Positions 1 to 11,492 of a stretch of DNA of 64,000 bases are shown here, piece by piece. Both the position numbers and the translations under genes were made by a program. The number at the start of each line of letters is the position of its first letter. The first letter of the stretch is position 1. The stretch lies in contig CM051458.1 in the NCBI GenBank assembly GCA_028274465.1, forward strand, positions 52,131,253 through 52,195,252, given 5' to 3'. The notes under the pieces were generated by a model that worked only from the letters and a program-made list of their open reading frames with translations, ran no database searches and was not told where the DNA came from. The stretch comes from Plantago ovata. Its lineage: Eukaryota > Streptophyta > Magnoliopsida > Lamiales > Plantaginaceae.

Positions 1-315
1 CCAGCGTAGAACTCTTGGAGGAGGCTCATGTTGTACCCCTTGAATCTGTTTGAACTATACCAAACCCAATTCCTTTTTGCCGCCAATCGGGAGAGCGTCC
101 TGTGACCCTGCCGTTCGAGCTACCTCATCCGGAATATCAATCCGCCTGTCTGGTATGATCGATCTCCCACCTAGGGCTAGCTCCGCTTCGAGCCTCTGTC
201 GGACATCTATCGCAGCTAGAGACAGCTCATACATGTCGTGAGAAGGTTGGGAGCTTGATGCTACCCCCTTTCCCTTCTTGCTCGAGCCAGCTTTCCTTGA
301 TCGTCTTGGAGCCAT
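1..315 (-). pseudogene. ORF2 of element A, amino-terminal part, broken
   Basis: This is the start of the second reading frame of the family. It begins with a basic, serine-rich stretch (MAPRRSRKAGSSKKGKG) and a segment with the signature RSIIPDRRIDIPD that recurs in element E at about 48535. The start codon follows an acceptor-like TTTGTAG nine bases upstream. The rest lies left of the window. Better-preserved copies in E and B carry a domain resembling the 'putative plant transposon protein' domain found in Athila-type elements. The function of that domain is unknown to me. The copy is interrupted. Confidence 0.7.
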
Positions 316-320
316 GATTC

Positions 321-859
321 CTACAAACAACAATTAGTATCTTGTATGACACAAAACAGACTTATGCATATGCAAATGTACGAGCGAACAAATGAGCGAT
401 ATCGACAACAATCGAACTCCTAAAAAACCCAATGTCTAGTCTAGCTACTTCATCACGCGACATATCAATGTAACTACTACAAGCACATATCACATTATGC
501 TCTTGCTAGACAACAAATGCCTTGAATCACAAGGCTCAATTCATACCATAGTAACAAAAATCTAACATCATAAATCCTCAACTTCATCAATCATGCATTC
601 TACCATTACACCCATCATTATCATATCAACAAACACAAGTTTAAACATGGAATGAAAGTAAAAGATACATTGCCTAACAAGATATATCATCTAATAGCAA
701 AAATCTCAAACCAACAAACCAAGCCTAATTGAACATGCAATTGATAGTGAATAACGCTTCTAATCAAACAAATCATCAACCCATACATCATACAAGCTTA
801 ATTGAAGCATAAATCAAAAAACCCCCAAATTTGAAAAATTAGGGTTCATGTGAGATTAC
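321..859 (-). other. Putative intron in the ORF2 leader (element A)
   Basis: On the minus strand the stretch opens with GTAATCTC after GATTTGAG and closes with TTGTTTGTAG directly before the ORF2 start. The interior is AT-rich with T-rich runs, as in plant introns. The same layout with similar length (482 to 539 bases) and the same CATGAACCCTAA sequence just after the donor is present in elements B, D, E and G. Splicing is inferred from sequence only. Confidence 0.55.
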
Positions 860-1090
860 CTCAAATCCGAAGATTGAATGAACTAGGAAAAGATTTGTTC
901 AGATGAAAAGAAAGAGCACGTAACGGGCTTCGATTGAAGCTAAAGAACACACAATTTGATGGAAATATGAAGAAGTTATGAAGGATTGAAGATATTTTGA
1001 AAATGGGGGAATTTTTTGGAGTTAGATGAAGAAGATGGAGAAAAATGAGAGAAATGGGGGGAGCTCCCCGTTTTTTTCTCTGCAGAGACG

Positions 1091-1206
1091 CGGGGCGATT
1101 GCGGGGCGAATCGCCCCGCATGTGGGGCGAATCGCCCCGCGCGTCCAGAGAGCGTCGCGCTCTCTGGACTCGTGGGGTGATTCGCCCCCCACCTCCTGAG
1201 GTGGGG
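1091..1206. repeat. GC-rich palindromic box cluster, pre-ORF2 (element A)
   Basis: Several short inverted repeats with a GCG-NNN-CGC core sit between gag-protease and the ORF2 leader. One is a 21-bp palindrome at 1100-1120 with GGGGCG arms around AAT. Another at 1144-1168 has an 11-bp arm TCCAGAGAGCG around TCG. The matching arm type GGGGCG also occurs in the LTR of this element near 4590. Confidence 0.85.
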
Positions 1207-1457
1207 AGATGAAACTTTTCGAAAAAAAGCGGTTTTTAAGTCCCCGAAAACCATTTTACTCATAAAACCACTCGTAAAGGCTCACTCAAACAAAAACAAA
1301 TGCACATACGACACAGAGACGAACAAATTCACATATTAAAAGCAAATTGTTCAAGAATGAATGCATGCAATAAAGCGGTAAAAAAGCGATAAAAACTCCG
1401 GGTTGCCTCCCGGATAGCGCCATTGTTTAAAGTCTTTGACTCGACTCCTGTCTGCGC

Positions 1458-3610
1458 CTAGCCCTTCTTCTTCTTGAGGGTACTAGACCCCCCTTCATGG
1501 ATCTCCTCCTCATGCCACGAACCTGTGAATAAGAATGAACATAGACAGCAAGACCACAGTAGTTAATAGTGTGAGAAGTATCAGGTGGATCAGATATGGC
1601 TCGCAGCACATGTTGCTTGCCATCCACCTCAATGGTGCAAGTCCTTCGGTAGATGTCTATCACGGAGCGTAGCTTGGTCAAGAACGTTCGTCCCAAGAGA
1701 ACGACATCCCCCATCCCAGGTGTAGACGCCGACATAACTACAAAATTGGTGTATACAGAAGCTTCACCAATCTTGACCAATACATTCTTCACAACGCCTT
1801 CGGGTCTCACAAAGGATCCATCCGCCAGTTGCACAATAGTCCTTATGCTCAGATAGTTTTCCAAGGCTACTCTTCTCGAACACATTCATAGGGAGCACAT
1901 TAGAGTAGGATCCCGTGTCTAGTGTGGCACGGACATCTTCAAGCTCACCAATCCCGACTTTAACATCGAAACTTTGAGGGAGTGGCTCGGTATCCTCTTG
2001 CTCCTCCTCACTCTCGTCAGAACCAAGGTCCTTCTCTTCTTCCTTAGCCTGTGGAGGTTCTTCCTTCTTGCAACACTCGCACTTAGAAACCTTCTTGATG
2101 GTGATTTCGACAGGTAGATCACCCACCAAGGTAATGGACATCGACTTCTCAGTGTTGCTAGGTAGCTTGCCTTGCTCCCTACTTGCTCCTCGGTCGATCA
2201 AATCTTGCATCTTTTGATGGGCAAGCCTAGTGCTCTCTTCCAACCGATCAAGCCTCGCCCTAGTCTTCTCAGAATCTTCTTCATAACGTTTGAGGAAACT
2301 TTGGGTGTGATCAACCATCTTTTGCAAGTTCTCCATCAGTTTAGCCGACTTCGACTTAGGTTGCTCTTTCGGAGCGGGGTTTTCGCAGTGGTCATTACCA
2401 TAGTTAAGCCTACTAAGGTCTTGGTTAGGGCCATAAGTTTGGCTAGCCGGTGCATATCCTTGATTGTTTCGGAATCCTCTTCTCCAAAATCCACCTCGAG
2501 GATTCCTACCATCTTGTCCGTAGCTAGCTTCTTGAGTACCAAACTCCGTAGCAAAGGCTTCCTCTCGCCTTCTTGAGCCCAGTTGCCATCATCATACGCA
2601 AGCTCCGATCTACACATATGAGCCCTATGCCCATAGTTCATGCATATTCGGCAAACTTCGTTCGAAACAGTTGTTCCAGTCGCGCTCTTGAGGACTTGCT
2701 TCAATTCGTTGGTAAAGCACTCGAATTGATATCCATTCCCCCTATACATAGGGGCTTCTTGAGTAGGTGGAGCTTCAGGTCCACGTCTCCTAACCATTTC
2801 CCTTGGGTCCGTGAACTGCGAACCCTTAGCAAGCCTTTAGAAAACTGTCCAGACGGCTTCTGCGGTTTCCTCCCAAATATTGCCACGGCATTGGAAGTCC
2901 ACCAGTTGTTGGTTCTCGAAGGTTAGTCCATTGTAGAAGTGTTGGACTAGATCAGAAAGCTCAAAACCATGGTGAGGGCACTTGTTTGTGAGGTCTTGGA
3001 ACCTCTCAAACGCGGTGTAGATGGTCTCATCATAGTCCGGTTTGAATCCAGTGATTTGCGCCTTTAGCGCGGTAGTCAAGGTGTGTGGGAAGTATTTTTC
3101 CATTAAAGCTGAAAAAACCTTCTCCCAAGTGTCCAGCGAGCCTGCTGGTAGAGAACTCAACCATGACTTGGCTCTGTCGCCAAGTCCCATAGCAAAAACC
3201 TTCATCCTCAACTCATCCGTTGTTATTTCAGCTCCGGGTCGTGGGAGTTGGTTGACGAAATCATCGATATCGTGCAAGTACCCCATCACATCTTCCCTTG
3301 CTAAGCCATAGAACCTCGGAAGTTGTTGGAATGCGTGGTTCTTGATTTCCAGATCTCGAGTTGCAGACGAAAGAACAATCGCCGGCCCCCTCATACGATC
3401 CTTGGAGGGTTGAACCCATGCTTTCAGTGGTCAAGCTTCTGCCATTCCGTCGATTTCCTTGAAAAGACTGTGTAGAGATTCAGAGAAATCGGTATCCTCT
3501 ATTTCCTCTAGTGTACGCCTTTGAAGTAGTCGCCTTCTTTGGTGGTAGACTCTGTCGATCTCAGCAATTGAATCAGCAAGCGGTGTTCCTTCAGATCGTG
3601 TATGTGGCAT
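1458..3610 (-). pseudogene. gag-protease region of element A, broken
   Basis: The region encodes an Athila/Tat-type gag with the signatures FYGLAREDVMGYL, CPHHGFEL and FYNGL, then a CX2CX4HX4C zinc knuckle (CRICMNYGH...), then a retropepsin-like segment with LDTGS and a downstream LLGRT motif. The family packages RNA into virus-like particles and the protease matures gag. No polymerase follows. The region is broken into several frames. It closely resembles the regions in D, E and G. Confidence 0.88.
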
Positions 3611-3734
3611 ACACTATCTGTAACAAACTAGGAAAGGAGTATTAGAAAGAGATTAAAAAGGAAAACTAAAACTACTAGAACTAGGAATTGAATGATGAAA
3701 ATATAAACAAATTAAACAGAAAAAAGGAGTATAG

Positions 3735-3752
3735 TCCCCGGCAACGGCGCCA
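3735..3752 (-). other. Primer-binding site, tRNA-Asp type (element A)
   Basis: On the minus strand the 18 bases read TGGCGCCGTTGCCGGGGA, complementary to the 3' end of plant tRNA-Asp including CCA. It lies three bases inside the 5' LTR, as expected for first-strand priming, and the same primer type is known for Athila elements. Confidence 0.9.
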
Positions 3753-3755
3753 ATT

Positions 3756-4977
3756 TGATGAACGTGGAATTGTCGGGTTCCAATTAATCAAATAAATTTG
3801 TTATTTAGCCAAAGGCAATTCACAACTACAACGAAAACTGTAGTGTAGCAGCAGAATAACCTCGAGTGTCGATCTCTAAGGACTATAACTAGCTTTATCT
3901 AATTTAACTTGAGAATATAAAGAGTAGACGACTTAGCAAAGGTTTTTCTTAACAGATAATGGAGATTGGTGATAGTATGGTCATTCAAAGCATAACGGGT
4001 TAATAATCATGCATAAATTCCTCGGTCTTGCATGGAGATCTTTGATCAATGAATTGTCCAGTTGTAATTATTCAACACTACGAAGATATGGATTTAGATA
4101 GATCAAAAGATCAATGAATTGTCCAATTGTGTTCAATAATTATTCAACAATACGAAGATAGAGATTTAGATAGATCAAAGAAATAAAGCAATAACTCAGA
4201 GTATAATGCGCGATATAGCCATTAGCATAATTATCAACCCTTCGCTAAATAATCACATACTATCACCAACGAGAAGTTTAGCTACTCATAGTTGTTATGC
4301 AATCAACAGAAATCATACCACGAATGAATGAAAACATGATGAAAGATATATAAAAATAAGTAGAAAAACTGTAAGATACAATGTTACCGAAGGTTGTCAA
4401 TCTCCGAAGAATCGCGATCTTACAAGCTCCAAACTTCTAAGAAAAAGTATCTCCTAAGCTAAGAACCCCCCAGAACAGGCTCTGGGAAATTCCTACCTAA
4501 AATTACAGAGAAAGGTGAGAGAAAAGGTCTGGAAAAGTATGAAAAACGGAGAAAAACTGAGCAACTATATATAGGCTTCGAATTGTGTGGGGCGAAGGGC
4601 CCCACATCCCGGGCGACTCGCCCGGGAGTAATTTTCGGCCCAGAACGCGTTTTCGACGCGTTTTTGGATTTCTTCCCCTTTCCGGACTCGGTTTCTGACT
4701 TCTAGTGGCCTTCTAGCCTCCAGATTCGACCTAGACTTCAAATCCTATCCGGAATCTTTCAGATATTCCAAATAGGCTTCTGGAACACCAATTCCTTGTC
4801 TACTTCAATATAATTGCCCGAAAATCTCGTTTTTCAACCAAAACATGTAAAATAAAAACTAAATGGAAACGTGACACTATTCTAATAAAATGCACTAAAA
4901 TATAGCTAAATTAACATAGAGGATAGCTAAAATAGGTGAAAAAGACTCAAATGAAAGTGTAAAATACACATTCATCA
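3756..4977 (-). repeat. 5' LTR of element A
   Basis: The LTR of about 1222 bp is bounded by TGATGA and TCATCA inverted ends. On the minus strand a TATATATAG box lies near 4565-4575. GC-rich boxes are immediately upstream at about 4587-4628, including CCCGGGCG-ACT-CGCCCGGG. Two copies of a short repeat containing ATCTTCGTA lie at about 4042-4180. Confidence 0.92.
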
Positions 4978-6226
4978 TATATTCAAAATGGTGTTTGGAT
5001 ATGATCGAAGATCAACTAACAAGAATGAGAAAGAAATGAATAAGTTATTGGAAGAGACACGATATCAAGTTCTAGACTTATTCGAGTATTCGAGAATGAA
5101 GGGACTATATTAGCCTTACACTAAAGGTGATTTGTATATCCTTACAAACGTCCTCATATATTAATGTTGTCCGGTAAACCGTCTAGGAGTTTCACCGTGA
5201 ACTTAATTAGATTAGTGATTAATATATAAGGCCCTACGGGTCACACTACGTGATTAGTACTCTACCATATCGGGTTTAGTAATAAATAGATATTAATAGA
5301 TTAATATTATTTATTATTAATAAATAGATGTTAATTAGATAAACATTATTTATTACTAAATGTGAATAATTAAATTGAGTCAAATTGGATTTGGAACAAT
5401 TAAAATAAAATGTATAAATTGGATCAAATTTGATTTGGACTTTAAAATGCAATTGGGCCGAAATTGCATCAAAGAGGAGAAAAAGAGAAAGCTGGGCCAA
5501 AGCCCAGCTAACTGATTTGTCTCGGGCGCGTGCACCACACGCGCCCGGGTGATTTATCTCGGGTGCCCGCACCACACGCGCCCGGTAGTTGAATTATGGG
5601 TGGGGACTTGGTCCCAACCTTCTCACCACTTGGTCTCTCTTTAACAAACATGCGGGGCCCACTATGCATCATGTGTGAGTTGGTTTTGTCTTGTGCTATA
5701 TGTATAGTAATAGATGAAGAAGGAAATGTACGTAAATTAATTTTGCATGCATACTTCCTCTTCTCTTTACAAGCAAGAACAAATACTACACATCACATAT
5801 TTTGTCCTTTTCTGAAAAAGATAAAAATAATACAGTACACTCCTTCCATATAATTCACATATATCCCAACCTTGTTCAAAGAGTTTCCTAGCACTCTACG
5901 GTAGAGGAAAATCTGTGGATACCGAGGTTAAGGAATTCAAGCTGGAGAATACGGAGGATTGGGATTTTCTTGGAGCAGAGCTTGAAGACTTGGAGCTCAC
6001 TGAAGAGGATTACGAAGCCTACGACCGTGAGTTCGCAGAGGAGGAGATCGAGGAGCAACAATTGGATTTTGCTGAAGAAACTGACGAGGAGAATTTGGAA
6101 TTGCTAAATCTGTAAGATTTTTCTCCTCTATGTATCACATGTTGAATAACTGTTATCAAGATAGGTCGTAAAATTTTCGAAATTCCGCTGCGTATGGTTA
6201 GAGCAAAACGACCCTATATTCCTATA
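4978..6226 (+). repeat. 5' LTR of copia element K, right part
   Basis: This stretch matches 19463-19641 plus 29306-30376 almost base for base and ends directly before the Met primer site. The left part of the LTR lies beyond element A, outside the window. The LTR end is taken at TATA/TACA from comparison with the 3' copy. Confidence 0.88.
5915..6115 (+). other. Acidic open frame inside the copia LTR, probably not a gene
   Basis: A 66-codon open stretch is very rich in Glu and Asp (for example ELTEEDYEAYDREF). A second copy lies in the 3' LTR at 30065-30265. Neither copy has an ATG at its start; the first candidate is GTG. Seven residues differ between copies, and most of the nucleotide changes alter the protein, which argues against purifying selection since insertion. 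It may be a relict of an LTR-borne coding segment or chance. Confidence 0.3.
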
Positions 6227-6227
6227 G

Positions 6228-6239
6228 TGGTATCAGAGC
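6228..6239 (+). other. Primer-binding site of copia element K
   Basis: TGGTATCAGAGC matches the complement of the initiator tRNA-Met 3' region, the usual primer site of plant copia elements. It follows the 5' LTR with one intervening base. Confidence 0.92.
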
Positions 6240-6559
6240 TTGGCTTGATTTATCGATTATTTACATGTTAAATTTCATATGCTTTATTTACGTTGTTTAT
6301 TAAAGCATGTTTCGCTATTATAATTATGCATGATAAACTAGGTTTATTGCTTAATTATTTTATTTAGTTAAAATGTGAGTTAAATATTATAATCAAATAA
6401 TTATTTGGGTATTTAATTAATTAATGGTAATTAATTAACTAATGAGATAATTAGTGGGGGAGTTGCTGTGTAGTGTGTGTGGCTCGTGAAAACAGGAATG
6501 GAAGTTAATTTTTGGTTTTGACTTTTACCTGGGGTAAAATTCCTTTTACAATATTTAAA

Positions 6560-7671
6560 GGGCAATTTACATCTACACCCCTTGTTAGTTTTTTTTATTA
6601 CAGATCTTACCTTCTTAGTTTAACAATTACTTACAGTCCCCTGTTAGTTAAAATCAATTACAATTAGCTCCACGAACTTGACTTTTCGCGCACTAAGAGC
6701 TGGAAATGACAGTTTTAGCCTTGCCGGAATCTCATTTTTGGCTTGAGCCAAACAGCTTCAGTTTACTTTATTTACACATTTACCTCTAAACTATTTTATT
6801 TTACAAAATTAACTTTAATTTATTTCAAATTAACCACAAAAAATAAATAAATTTATAAATGAACTAATAATAATTGTAAAATTACCCCAATTTAAGGTTT
6901 TGTTTCAAATCTACCCAAAAATATAAGTTAAAAAAAAAAATCAAATATAAAATTAAAAAAAAAAAAGAAAACAAAGGATCTGGTCGGAGCTCCGACCAGA
7001 CCACAGCTCCGGTAACCGGAGCTTACCGGAGCTGGTAATAGCTCCGATCTAGCTCCGATCGGAGCTATTAAAGAGCTTCGGTTAGGAGCTATTACCAGCT
7101 CCGATCGGAGCTGTTAAAGAGCTCCGATCGGAGTTGGTAACAGCTCCGATCGGAGCTGTTAAAGAGCTCCGATCGGAGCTCTTTACCAGCTCCGATCGGA
7201 GCTCTTTACCAGCTCCGATCGGAGCTGGTAATAGCTCCGATCGGAGCTCTTTACCAGCTCCGACCGGAGCTCTTTAACAGCTCCGATCGGAGCTATTAAA
7301 GAGCTCCGATCAAAGAGCTCCGATCGGAGCTCTTTAACAGCTCCGATCGGAGCTGGTAATAGCTCCGATCGGAGCTATTAAAGAGCTCCGATCGGAGTTG
7401 GTAACAGCTCCGATCGGCAGTTCCGGTACCGGAAAAATGTAAGATGAAGGTGAAGATGATGTAAAAAAAAGGAAAAGAGAAAAGATAAAAAGAAAAAAAA
7501 GGAAAAATGATATAAAAAATGCTAAGGCCTTGTTTGGCCGGTTTTGTTTTTAAATTGAATAACGGCGAAGTCAAACTTTTTCCGGGCTAAGGGGGTAACT
7601 GTAATTGTTAAACTAATAAGGGCAATTTTGTAGTTAGAGCTCGTAGCAAGGTAGGTAAATGTAATTTTCCC
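6560..7671. mobile_element. Non-autonomous Mutator-like element with palindrome array
   Basis: The 1112-bp element is flanked by identical 9-bp direct repeats ATATTTAAA (6551-6559 and 7672-7680), the duplication size typical of Mutator-like transposons. The ends are inverted repeats. The left end begins GGGCAATTTACATCTAC and the reverse complement of the right end begins GGGAAAATTACATTTAC. Similarity extends imperfectly to about 100 bases, including a shared TTAGTTTAACAATTAC. There is no transposase frame, so movement would need a transposase supplied elsewhere. Most of the interior is an array of 16-bp palindromes. It lies in the copia leader and is therefore younger than that insertion, or was carried by K when it moved. 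Confidence 0.88.
6979..7430. repeat. Array of about 15 palindromes AGCTCCGATCGGAGCT
   Basis: The 16-bp perfect palindrome recurs about every 24 bases. The spacers are themselves variants of TATTAAAG, TGTTAAAG or GGTAACAG. Some units are imperfect. The array could form large cruciforms or RNA hairpins. It lies wholly inside the Mutator-like element. Confidence 0.93.
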
Positions 7672-8556
7672 ATATTTAAAAAAAAAAATATTGTTCCTTT
7701 TCCAGTTTTCACGTCACTCCATACATGGCCGGTTTTCCGTTTCGGCTTCGGCCTTTAATTCAAAAAAAAAAAAAATTGTTTTGAGATTTGGAATCTGTAA
7801 CTCATGAGACAACGAGTGTATAAACTGGGAACGAAAGAAAACGTGATTGGTGGAGCTTAGAGCTCGCCGGAAACTCGTCGGAAAATTTTGAAGCTCACGG
7901 GTTCTAAATTTTTCGGGCCAAAATCTGGTTTAAATTACTCCCACTAATACGGATTGAGATTCAAAGGGGTTAATTCGAGTTTCATTAACTTTGGAAGTGA
8001 TTTGGATGTTTGAAATTCTAAAATAAAGTTTGGGGACCTGTTTGAGGTTTTTCAGAAAAGTTAGGGGCGGACAGTTGGAGAATTAGACTAAGTTTGGGGG
8101 CTGAAAATAATTTACACAGTGTAAAATTACCTCAATGCCCCTTAATGTTTAATTGCACTGTAAAACACCCGGAACTTGTTTCTCTTTGCATTTTGCCCCA
8201 GAAAACTTTAGAAGTCTCTCATTTACACCCAGTAAATAGTATTTGTAACTTTGGAGATTTAAAAATTAATATATTTTAGAAATATATTATTATTTAATCC
8301 TTTAGAAGGTTGTAATAATTATTTAATATAATATTTAACTCACATTAGGTTTGGCCTTGCATGTTAAGAGTTTATTAAAGTTATTTAATTTATGTAACTT
8401 TATTATTTATCCATTTTAGGCATGAATAGGATAAAGCCCTTAAGTATTGCATGTGTAGGACACAAGTTATTTAATGCATGTTTAGGATCTTGGTCATATG
8501 TTTAAAATTACCCCAATATTTAAATGTACCCCAAATTAAATTTTATGTCTTGGACT

Positions 8557-9756
8557 TGATGAACGTTGGAATGTCGGGTTCCAATTAATCAAATAAATTT
8601 GTATTTAGCCAAAGGCAATTCACAACTACAACGAAAACCGTAGTGTATCAGTAGAATAACCTCGAGTGTCGATCTCTAAGGACTATAACTAGCTTTTTCT
8701 AATCTAACTTAAGAATATAAATCAACAGACGACTTAGCAAAGGTTTTTCTTAACAGATAATGAAGATTGGTGATAGTATGGTCATTCAAAGCATAGCAGG
8801 TTAATAATCATGCATAAATTCCTCGGTTTCGCATGGAGATCTTTGATCAATGAATTGTCCAGTTGTGTTCCGTAATTATTCAACACTACGAAGATAGAGA
8901 TTTAGATAGATCAAAGAAATAAAGCAATAACTCAGAGTATAATGCGCGATATAGCCATTAACATAATTATTAACCCTTCGCTAAGAAATCACATACTATC
9001 ACCAACGAGAAGTTTAGCTACTCATAGTTGTCATGCAATCAACAGAAATCATACCACGAATGAATGAAAACATGATGAAAGATATATAAATATAAATAGA
9101 AAAACTGTAAGATACAATGTTACCGAAGGTTGTCAATCTCCGAAGAATCGCGATCTTACAAGCTCCAAACTGCTAAGAAAAAGTATCTCCTAAGCTAAGA
9201 ACCCCCCAGAACAGGCTCTGGAGAATTCCTACCTAAAACTACTGAGAAAGGTGAGAGAAAAGGTCTGGAAAAGTATGAAAAATGGAGAAAACTGAGCAAC
9301 TATATATAGGCATTCGAATTGTGTGGGGCGAAGGGCCCCACACACCGGGCGACTCGCCTGGTGTGGGGCGATTCTCCCCACGTCCCGGGCGACTCGTCCG
9401 GGAGTGTTTTTCGGCCCAAAACGCGTTTTCGACGCGTTTTTGGATTTCTTCCCCTTTTCGGACTCGGTTTCTGCCTTCTAGTGACCTTTTAGCCTTCAGA
9501 CTCGACCCCTAGACTTCAAATCCTATCCGGAATCTTTTAGATTCTCCAATTAGGCTTCTGGAACACCAATTCGCTGTCTACTTCAATATAATTGCCCAGA
9601 AAACCTCGTTTTTCAACCAAAACCTGTAAAATAAAAACTAAAGGGAAACGTGACACTATTCTAATAAAATGCACTAAAATATAGCTAGATTAACATATAG
9701 GATAGCTAAAATAGGTGAAAAAGACTCAAATGAAAGTGTAAAATACACATTCATCA
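8557..9756 (-). repeat. 3' LTR of element C
   Basis: The ends are TGATGA and TCATCA. On the minus strand a TATATATAG box lies near 9299-9309, with the GC-rich box cluster directly upstream at 9323-9402. It contains one copy of the short ATCTTCGTA repeat unit that is duplicated in A and triplicated in E. Confidence 0.92.
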
Positions 9757-11229
9757 TACTCCCCAAACCGAACCTTTGCTTGTCCTCAAGCAACTAAGCT
9801 AGACTCTAATGCAAAAAACAATGCAACACAAAAATGGAGTCTCATGCCAAATGAAAATGAACTAATCTATCGAATCTATCAAAAAACATATGAACAAAAA
9901 CCATACAAATCATAACATGAATATTGGTTGAAGAATGTCTCGATTGACTCATACACATTCACATAAGCACTTATGTCAAGGCAAGATAGCCTCTCGTAAA
10001 ATTCTCTACCTGGACCTAGTCAGTGACGACGTAATGAAACATGTTAGAATACGAATGGTTGTCCCGTGCCTATGAAACTGAGGACTTACTACTGTTCACC
10101 AAGTTAAGACTTTTCCTCAAAGAGGTCGAACCAATACTGGCTCTCATCAAACGAAGGAGGGTTCCCTAAAAAAGATAACACTCCCCTAATCTACCCATCT
10201 CTCAAGCAGAGCCTTAAGCTATTCACCACTTCCTGAATGGCAGGACGAGGGTGGTCTAGAACAGATGACACTCAAACAAAAAGAAAAGATAGCAAATTAC
10301 AACACGATTACGAACATTACAAGAATTGGAAAATGAGACACACCACTTCGCTAAACTGATTTTTGGCTCTTTTTTGGACCCTTCTTTGCTTTTTTGGGGT
10401 CTTTTCTTTTTTTTTTCTTTTTCTCTTTTCCAGTTTTTTTTCTTTTTTTCTGGAACTTTTTCTTTTTCCTTTTTTTTCGATTTTTTTAGCCAGCAGTAGC
10501 ACAACGAAAAAGAAACAATAGCACACAAACGACCTCCCCAAACCTATTCGAAAGAATAGGTTGGAGTACAAAATTTACGAAAAAGGAAAAATAAACTCAC
10601 AACACAGAATTGAAAAACGAAAAACAAGTCTAATGATAGCGTAACCCCCTCCCCAAACCTATTCGGAAGAATAGGTTGCAAACAAAGGATCACACAATCT
10701 CACACTACCTCCTTCCTAGGCATTTAGCAAGGTGAAGACTTGTTGCCTCTTAGGTACATAATTACTCGGGGAAAACAACCATAAGACCCTAACATGCATC
10801 ATCCTATTATAAAGGCCTTCGTGAACCGCAGTAGAGAAAACACCACTAAGTGATGTCGAGACTACCAAGCTTAACTAAGTGCAATACATAAATGTGACAA
10901 GCCAAGCGAGAAAAACCCCAAACAAATTCATAGAGATGAAGCATATGATTAATGGCATAATTAGTTGATCTACCCAATAAAAAATTTCAAAAAATTTGGC
11001 AATAAACTCCACATAAAACATGCAAGACTATCCTAGGATGAATGTAGTGTATGCAACTAATATTAAGAAAGCGGTAAACGTGCAAATGCAAACTAAAAAA
11101 CAAGATACCATGCTCAACATCACAAAGCCAAACAATACTTAACATCATGGTTTACATCCCATCCCCCTCATGAAACTTAAGCTAGTACCTAGCAAAAAAG
11201 AATGAGTAAATAAAAAGTGATACTAGATG
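9757..11229 (-). other. 3' non-coding module of element C
   Basis: Starting at the LTR and reading away from it, the stretch holds the polypurine tract (9757-9775, GGTTCGGTTTGGGGAG on the minus strand), a stem-loop TTGCTTG-AGGA-CAAGCAA (9776-9793), and a purine-rich run seen as T/C at 10380-10490. Beyond these are two hairpins with CCTATTC arms (10540-10562 and 10655-10677) and a purine tract AAGGGGGATGGGATG near 11150-11172. Elements E, F and G carry the same modules. I see no gene. Confidence 0.8.
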
Positions 11230-11492
11230 TTAGCGAACGGTTTGGCCTTGGTCGACTGAGTATTTAAGAGTACCTCCCCACGGTGGCCGCCATTCTCTTG
11301 GTCCGATGTAGCAAAGAGACCTAGGAAGCTTCAAAGATCTCACCATGGTGAATGGACTGGTTTGCCTTGCAGGCATATCCAATAAGGACTTCATCAATAG
11401 GAGGATATTCACTTTGACTTTATCGAGGTTCTTGTTTAGTGGTGACTCCTGTGTATCTTGCTTGTCAAGCTTTCCATCTCGGAGGAGTAGAT

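Larger units (their letters stand above)
1..4977 (-). mobile_element. Element A: pol-less Athila-like LTR element, family I, partial
   Basis: This is a minus-strand LTR retrotransposon whose 5' LTR lies at its right end (3756-4977). Reading leftwards it has a tRNA-Asp primer site, gag-protease, a GC-rich palindrome cluster, an intron-like leader and the start of ORF2, then leaves the window. No reverse transcriptase or integrase sequence lies between protease and ORF2. It interrupts the 5' LTR of copia element K: K sequence resumes at 4978 with a stretch that is continuous in K's 3' LTR near 19463. The coding parts are broken, with roughly five interruptions in gag-protease. The family assignment rests on gag motifs, primer site and LTR similarity to elements C to G. 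It is a fossil copy that would have relied on another element for polymerase. Confidence 0.9.
6240..8551 (+). other. Untranslated leader of copia element K, first part
   Basis: No coding sequence is supported here. The stretch is AT-rich and holds the Mutator-like element at 6560-7671. The leader is interrupted at 8552-8556 by the target duplication of element C and continues at 14025. Confidence 0.7.

Noticed and set aside
3735-3752. tRNA-Asp gene fragments at the primer sites
   Set aside because: Only 18 bases match in each case, always next to an LTR. They are primer-binding sites, not tRNA genes.
5276-5575. Open frame of 99 codons on the minus strand in the copia LTR, and a similar one at 29410-29688
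   Set aside because: The two LTR copies do not keep the same frame or ends, and the sequence is AT-rich with no recognisable domain.
6979-7430. CRISPR-like array of regular repeats
   Set aside because: The repeats are palindromes with short non-unique spacers, inside a Mutator-like element of a plant genome. No cas-like gene is present.
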